Of a stretch of DNA of 64,000 nt, positions 59,842 to 64,000 are shown one piece after another. This stretch comes from Prochlorococcus marinus str. MIT 9211 (GTDB lineage: Bacteria > Cyanobacteriota > Cyanobacteriia > PCC-6307 > Cyanobiaceae). The stretch lies in assembly GCF_000018585.1 (NCBI RefSeq), contig NC_009976.1, forward strand, positions 1,543,941 to 1,607,940, given 5' to 3'. The notes under the pieces were generated by a model. The model was not told the origin of the DNA. It saw only the letters and a list, made by a program, of their open reading frames with translations, and ran no database searches. The first letter of the stretch is position 1, and the number at the start of each line of letters is the position of its first letter. Both the position numbers and the translations under genes were made by a program.

Positions 59842-60861
59842 ATGTCTCGACCAACTAAACCTGAAGTTCCATGGAGTCGATGGCATGCTCGACTTCACAA
59901 AGGGCTAATACGCAACCACGATTTATTGCCTAAAGGGTCTTCTCTGCTTCTATCAATTTCTGGTGGACAAGATTCAATGGCTCTACTCAAACTCATTGTT
60001 GATCTTCGACGACTTTATGAATGGAAAATATTCATTTGGCATGGTGATCATGGCTGGCATAAACAATCAACTCAAATTGCAACAGGCTTAAAAGAATGGT
60101 GTAATAACCAAGAACTCCGCTTTGTTAGCGAACGAGCAACAAAAGAAAAAATACATAGTGAACAAGCAGCTAGAAATTGGCGTTACGAATGTCTAACTGC
60201 TCATGCGCAATTATTGTCTCAACAAAACCAATCATCACCATGCCATTATGTCTTAACTGGCCATACAAGTACTGATAGAGCTGAAACTCTCCTCCTTAAT
60301 CTGTCAAGAGGCACTCATTTAAGCGGTCTAGGTAGTCTTAAAAGCTCAAGAACCCTATCAGGTCAAATAAAATTAGTCAGGCCATTATTAATCTTCAGCA
60401 GAGAAGATACTGCTCAAATATGTAAAGAGATGGATTTACCTGTCTGGCTTGACCCTTCTAACTCAAATATGAGAATTAGTCGTAATCGTATTAGGGAAGA
60501 AGTTATCCCAGTGCTAGAAACGCTTCATCCTGGAAGTACTCGTAGGATTGCATCTCTTGCTGAAAGATTAGGCTCTTTAAAAGATGATCAGGAAGCATTG
60601 ACCATACTGGCCATAGAAGCAATAAAAGATTCTGAAGGTTTATCTCGACAAAAAGTCATTAGCCTTCCAAGGAATACAAGAAGAACAGTTTTTGCTAAAT
60701 GGCTAAAGCAATCTGGGGTGCCTGCGTTAAAAGCCTCTCAGCTTGAAGATATCAGCCACAGCACTTCAGCAAGAATGGCCCCAGGTAATAGACAACTTGC
60801 AAATGGGTGGATAATCACATGGAATAGAGAGTCAATACAACTCTTTAATCGTCACAATTAA
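59842..60861 (+). CDS. tilS: tRNA(Ile)-lysidine synthase
   Basis: Converts C34 of the CAU-anticodon tRNA-Ile to lysidine so that AUA is read as isoleucine, essential where AUA is common. From ATG 59842 it has 339 residues with the PP-loop LLLSISGGQDSMALLKLI (SGGQDS at about 40-45), the HGDHGWH segment, and TGHTSTDRAETLLLNLSRG. It lacks the long C-terminal domains of the E. coli enzyme, as usual for cyanobacteria. Its TAA stop overlaps that of rnj in a shared TTAA. Confidence 0.95.
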   Translation: MSRPTKPEVPWSRWHARLHKGLIRNHDLLPKGSSLLLSISGGQDSMALLKLIVDLRRLYEWKIFIWHGDHGWHKQSTQIATGLKEWCNNQELRFVSERATKEKIHSEQAARNWRYECLTAHAQLLSQQNQSSPCHYVLTGHTSTDRAETLLLNLSRGTHLSGLGSLKSSRTLSGQIKLVRPLLIFSREDTAQICKEMDLPVWLDPSNSNMRISRNRIREEVIPVLETLHPGSTRRIASLAERLGSLKDDQEALTILAIEAIKDSEGLSRQKVISLPRNTRRTVFAKWLKQSGVPALKASQLEDISHSTSARMAPGNRQLANGWIITWNRESIQLFNRHN

Positions 60862-62846
60862 CTTACAGCTGACCGGCGTCTTCTTGTCCTTCCTGAAGGG
60901 GCATCTTCGATAAGTTCTTTTTCAGCATTCTCCAATGAAGTAGAAGGTGATGGAGTTTTTGTAGATTCTACTGAACGTGGCATAGATTTATACACGTTTT
61001 TATCATTCGCACCTGAAGATAACTCCCTATTTTTTATATTGCCTTTTGGTGCAACTTCATCATCAATTCTACCTTTATAAACTGGAGTTCCTGAGGGAGC
61101 AGGTTGAACTAAACAAAGGATCAAAGGTTCTACTTGTAATTCTCTTCGCATTCTTCTAGCCAAACCAGCCTCAACCTCTCTTTGAAAACCAATCCAATCT
61201 ACTTCGACAGAATTGGCGCTAACTTGCCTAGAGAGCTGTTTCCAACGATTATCTAAAACCCAAGTAATCTCTTTCTCAGTCCAGAAAGACATTTTCTTAG
61301 GTTCTGCACTAGTAATTACTCCACGCAAATTAACTCTTGGAGGAGCAACCATTGCACCATCAGTACTTACAGCAACGAGCAAAGTAATTACTCCATCTTC
61401 AGCTAATTGCTGTCTTTCTTTTAAAACGCGAGCATCAACAATACCGTTCCTAGATGCATCTAAAAGCTCAATCCCAGCTTTTACAGGTTGTCCTCTATTG
61501 ATGGAGTTAGGAGTTAATTCAACAACATCTCCATTTTCAAGAATCAAAATATTATTCTCTGGAACACCCATAGTCTGAGCACTCTTGCTGTGACACACGA
61601 GCATTCGGTGCTCACCATGAACTGGAACAAAATATTTTGGTTTTGTTAAAGCAAGCATCAATTTCTGATCTTCTTGAAAACCATGTCCTGAAACATGAAT
61701 TCCTTCACCTTTCCCATAAATAACCTTTGCACCAAGCTTCATTAAACGATCAATAGTATTTACTACCGAAATTGTGTTCCCAGGGATTGGACTAGCTGAA
61801 AAAATGATTGTATCGGTTGTTTTTACCTGCACATGCTGGTGATCTCCCCGAGAAATACGGCTTAAGGCGGCTAATGGTTCCCCTTGACTTCCCGTCATTA
61901 AGAGAAGGGTTTCCCTATCAGGCATATCTCGAATTTGTTTTATTGGAACAAATAGATCATCTGGTGCCTTCATATATCCAATTTCCCTTGCTTTTGCTAT
62001 AACATTCAACATCGATCGACCAAGCAAACCAACTTTGCGACCATGCTTTAAAGCGAGTTCCAAAATCATCGCAACACGATGAATGGAACTTGCAAAAGTT
62101 GTAATAATTACTCGACCTTGAGCCTCAGCAAGGTGACGCTCAAGTGCAGGAAAAACTGTTCGCTCTGAGGGACACCAACCAGGAACTTCAGCATTTGTAG
62201 AATCACTAAATAGACATAAAACTCCTTCATCTCCATGATGCGCAAGACGAGCGAGGTCAAAATGCTCTCCATCTACAGGTGTGTGGTCAAACTTAAAATC
62301 ACCTGTAAAAATTATTGTTCCAACTGGTGTTTTGATGGCTAAAGAGAAACTATCTGCCATCGAATGAGTATTACGAATAAACTCAACAGAAAAATACTGA
62401 CCTACTTTCACAACATCTCTAGGGCCAACAGTGTGAATAGTGGTTCTATCAGTAACACCAGCTTCTTCCATTTTTCCTTGAAGCATGGACATCGCTAATC
62501 GAGGACCATAAATCACAGGAATATTGAAATGCTTCAAATGATGCGAAATTCCACCAATATGGTCTTCATGACCATGAGTAACAATCATGCCTCGCATACG
62601 ATGCTGATTTTCTCTCAAATAACTAGTATCTGGCATCACCACATTGACCCCATGCATTCCATCACTAGGGAATGCAAGGCCAGCATCAACAAGCATCAAG
62701 TCATCTCCATATTCAAAAACACAAGTGTTTTTTCCTATCTCATGCAGTCCTCCAAGAGGGATAACTTTTAAAGATGGTTGTTTAGTCTTGGAATCCCTGG
62801 AAACATTATTAATGGAATTTGAAGACCTCGAAAAGCTAGTAGCCAT
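60858..62846 (-). CDS. rnj: ribonuclease J
   Basis: A metallo-beta-lactamase/beta-CASP ribonuclease with endo- and 5'-3' exonuclease activity. The 662-residue protein has the metal motif IVTHGHEDHIGG (HGHEDH at about 91-96), FTGDFKFDH, MTGSQGEPLAALSR, HVSGHGFQEDQ and VPVHGEHRML. The C-terminal 100 residues are charged and low in conservation and end in GRTRRRRSAVS, a basic tail likely for RNA or protein contact. Together with rnc and rnpB in this window it covers much of RNA turnover. Lies downstream of dapA on the same strand. Confidence 0.96.
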   Translation of the reverse strand: MATSFSRSSNSINNVSRDSKTKQPSLKVIPLGGLHEIGKNTCVFEYGDDLMLVDAGLAFPSDGMHGVNVVMPDTSYLRENQHRMRGMIVTHGHEDHIGGISHHLKHFNIPVIYGPRLAMSMLQGKMEEAGVTDRTTIHTVGPRDVVKVGQYFSVEFIRNTHSMADSFSLAIKTPVGTIIFTGDFKFDHTPVDGEHFDLARLAHHGDEGVLCLFSDSTNAEVPGWCPSERTVFPALERHLAEAQGRVIITTFASSIHRVAMILELALKHGRKVGLLGRSMLNVIAKAREIGYMKAPDDLFVPIKQIRDMPDRETLLLMTGSQGEPLAALSRISRGDHQHVQVKTTDTIIFSASPIPGNTISVVNTIDRLMKLGAKVIYGKGEGIHVSGHGFQEDQKLMLALTKPKYFVPVHGEHRMLVCHSKSAQTMGVPENNILILENGDVVELTPNSINRGQPVKAGIELLDASRNGIVDARVLKERQQLAEDGVITLLVAVSTDGAMVAPPRVNLRGVITSAEPKKMSFWTEKEITWVLDNRWKQLSRQVSANSVEVDWIGFQREVEAGLARRMRRELQVEPLILCLVQPAPSGTPVYKGRIDDEVAPKGNIKNRELSSGANDKNVYKSMPRSVESTKTPSPSTSLENAEKELIEDAPSGRTRRRRSAVS

Positions 62847-62928
62847 AAGAAAAAGTATGTGAAGAACAAACTCGTTTTGCGGTGTGACAAATCACTTGAT
62901 AAAGCCAAATGCAATAGAGAGCTTTTTA

Positions 62929-63837
62929 TTAAATTTGTCGCAAGGATTTAATTATATCTATTAGGTCTTCTTTCATTTGTTTTTTTAATGGAGACAAAGG
63001 GCGTCGAGGGGAACCGACTTGCCAGCCAATCGCTTCAAGGGCAGCTTTCACGGGAATAGGGTTAGTAGTTGCAAAAAGAGCTCTGAAAAGAGGTTGCAAC
63101 TGTTCATGATAAGCAAGTGCAATATTCACTTGTCCAGTGGAATATGCATCAATCATGGCTTTAATCCTGCTACCCACAATATGACTAGCAACACTCACAA
63201 CACCAACTGCCCCCACTGACATCATCGGCAAAAGTAATCCATCATCACCACTATAAACAGCCAACTGAGACCCACATTGCATTCTTAAATCGGTGACTTC
63301 ACTCGTTGTCCCGCTAGCAGCCTTATAACTAATTATATTTGGACAATTCATCAGCCTTTTTACTGTGGCGGGATGAATTGAAGAACCTGTTCTGCCAGGT
63401 ATGTTGTAAAGCATTAAGGGTAAATCTGGGGCAGCATTTGCAATCGAGCGAAAATGGATTTCCAAACCTTCTTGAGGTGGTTTGTTGTAGTAAGGAACAA
63501 CAACCAAAGCCCCATCAGCTCCAAGTTCTGCTGCTTTTACAGTTGCTTCTATCGCTTCAGCAGTACTATTGCTACCAGTACCTGCGAGAACTTTGACAGC
63601 TTTGCCAACAGAGCTTTTTACAGTTTCAAGTAATTGATGTTGCTCACTCCAACTCAAAGTTGGAGACTCTCCAGTGGTTCCACAAACAACAATTCCGTCC
63701 GAGCCTTCATCCACTAAATATCGCGCCAATCGACCAGCAATTGCATAATCTACCTTTCCATCACTATCAAATGGAGTAACCATTGCGGTTAATAAGCGTC
63801 CAAAAGGTTTTGGTGATAAATGGGCAGCAGAGCTCAT
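62929..63837 (-). CDS. dapA: 4-hydroxy-tetrahydrodipicolinate synthase
   Basis: Condenses aspartate semialdehyde with pyruvate, the committed step to lysine and diaminopimelate. The 302-residue TIM barrel has [17 protein letters not shown], the tyrosine in [12 protein letters not shown] (about 144), and the Schiff-base lysine in IISYKAASG (about 172). ATG 63837 overlaps the stop of asd as ATGA, so the substrate-producing and substrate-consuming enzymes are translationally coupled. Confidence 0.97.
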   Translation of the reverse strand: MSSAAHLSPKPFGRLLTAMVTPFDSDGKVDYAIAGRLARYLVDEGSDGIVVCGTTGESPTLSWSEQHQLLETVKSSVGKAVKVLAGTGSNSTAEAIEATVKAAELGADGALVVVPYYNKPPQEGLEIHFRSIANAAPDLPLMLYNIPGRTGSSIHPATVKRLMNCPNIISYKAASGTTSEVTDLRMQCGSQLAVYSGDDGLLLPMMSVGAVGVVSVASHIVGSRIKAMIDAYSTGQVNIALAYHEQLQPLFRALFATTNPIPVKAALEAIGWQVGSPRRPLSPLKKQMKEDLIDIIKSLRQI

Positions 63838-64000
63838 GAATTAGGTAGCAACAATTCAGCAATTTGAATGGCATTCAATGCAGCACCTTTACGAATTTGA
63901 TCACCACAAAGCCATAGCTCCAAACAATTAGCATGGCTTACATCTTGACGAATTCTGCCTACAGCAACTGAATCTTGACCAGCAACATCTACTGGCATTG
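63834..64000 (-). CDS. asd: aspartate-semialdehyde dehydrogenase, C-terminal end
   Basis: Only the last 54 or so residues lie in the window: [19 protein letters not shown], then [20 protein letters not shown], ending ELLLPNS before TGA. The GRIRQD and [19 protein letters not shown] blocks are typical of bacterial Asd. It makes the substrate used by dapA, with which its stop overlaps. The catalytic cysteine lies outside the window. Confidence 0.93.
   Translation of the reverse strand, partial: MPVDVAGQDSVAVGRIRQDVSHANCLELWLCGDQIRKGAALNAIQIAELLLPNS

Overview
The window looks like a piece of the core chromosome of a marine picocyanobacterium. The best guess is a low-light Prochlorococcus: it carries psaC, a psbZ-like gene, ndhS, rpaB and ycf23, it is AT-rich, most spacers are under 150 bp, and neighbouring genes often overlap. 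Genus and clade are inferred from recognised proteins and gene order; no search was run. I see no insertion sequence, prophage, CRISPR array, integrase, toxin-antitoxin pair or defence island. No gene-free stretch exceeds 300 bases; the longest is about 250 bp, in front of rpaB (28044-28294).

Layout. 1-9 kb: the end of icd, a DUF1537 sugar-acid kinase beside an FMN hydroxy-acid oxidase, an aldose epimerase, a pheophytinase-like hydrolase, a CPA2 antiporter and glycogen phosphorylase. 9-12 kb: two small unknown genes, tRNA-Arg(CCU), the RNase P RNA, rnc, ndhS and rimM. 12-21 kb: manC, glmS, psaC, acpP-fabF, tkt and thiC with a TPP riboswitch. 21-31 kb: M20 amidohydrolase, TPR protein, ruvB, smpB, lysS, rpaB, mreDCB and ssb. 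31-44 kb: dedA, ahcY, tsaE, a PfkB kinase, mutY, a second pheophytinase-like hydrolase, a sigma-70 factor, mgtE, two crcB genes, an SH3 protein, gyrB, miaA and infC. 44-54 kb: a GntR-type regulator with cysE, secA, a GNAT enzyme, tRNA-Gly(GCC), ribH, psbZ, mutS and cobH. 54-64 kb: holA, lysC, uvrB, ycf23, tilS, rnj, dapA and the end of asd.

The genes form working groups. lysC, asd and dapA are the entry steps to lysine and threonine. acpP-fabF serve fatty-acid synthesis. glgP and tkt handle stored and Calvin-cycle carbon. mreBCD with rpaB tie cell shape and light response to one neighbourhood. rnpB, rnc, rnj, smpB, tilS, miaA and rimM make up a large share of RNA processing and translation quality control. 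mutS, mutY, uvrB and ruvB cover DNA repair.

Most of the window is ordinary housekeeping sequence and I do not claim a new system. The most interesting signals are these: MutS seems to have lost its C-terminal clamp-binding tail and carries a clamp-motif-like pentapeptide at its N-terminus; the thiC leader contains complementary segments that suggest a translational TPP switch; a GntR-type regulator with an atypical effector half lies directly in front of cysE; two separate hydrolases share a pheophytinase-like signature; and a crcB-crcB-mgtE ion cluster sits downstream of gyrB.
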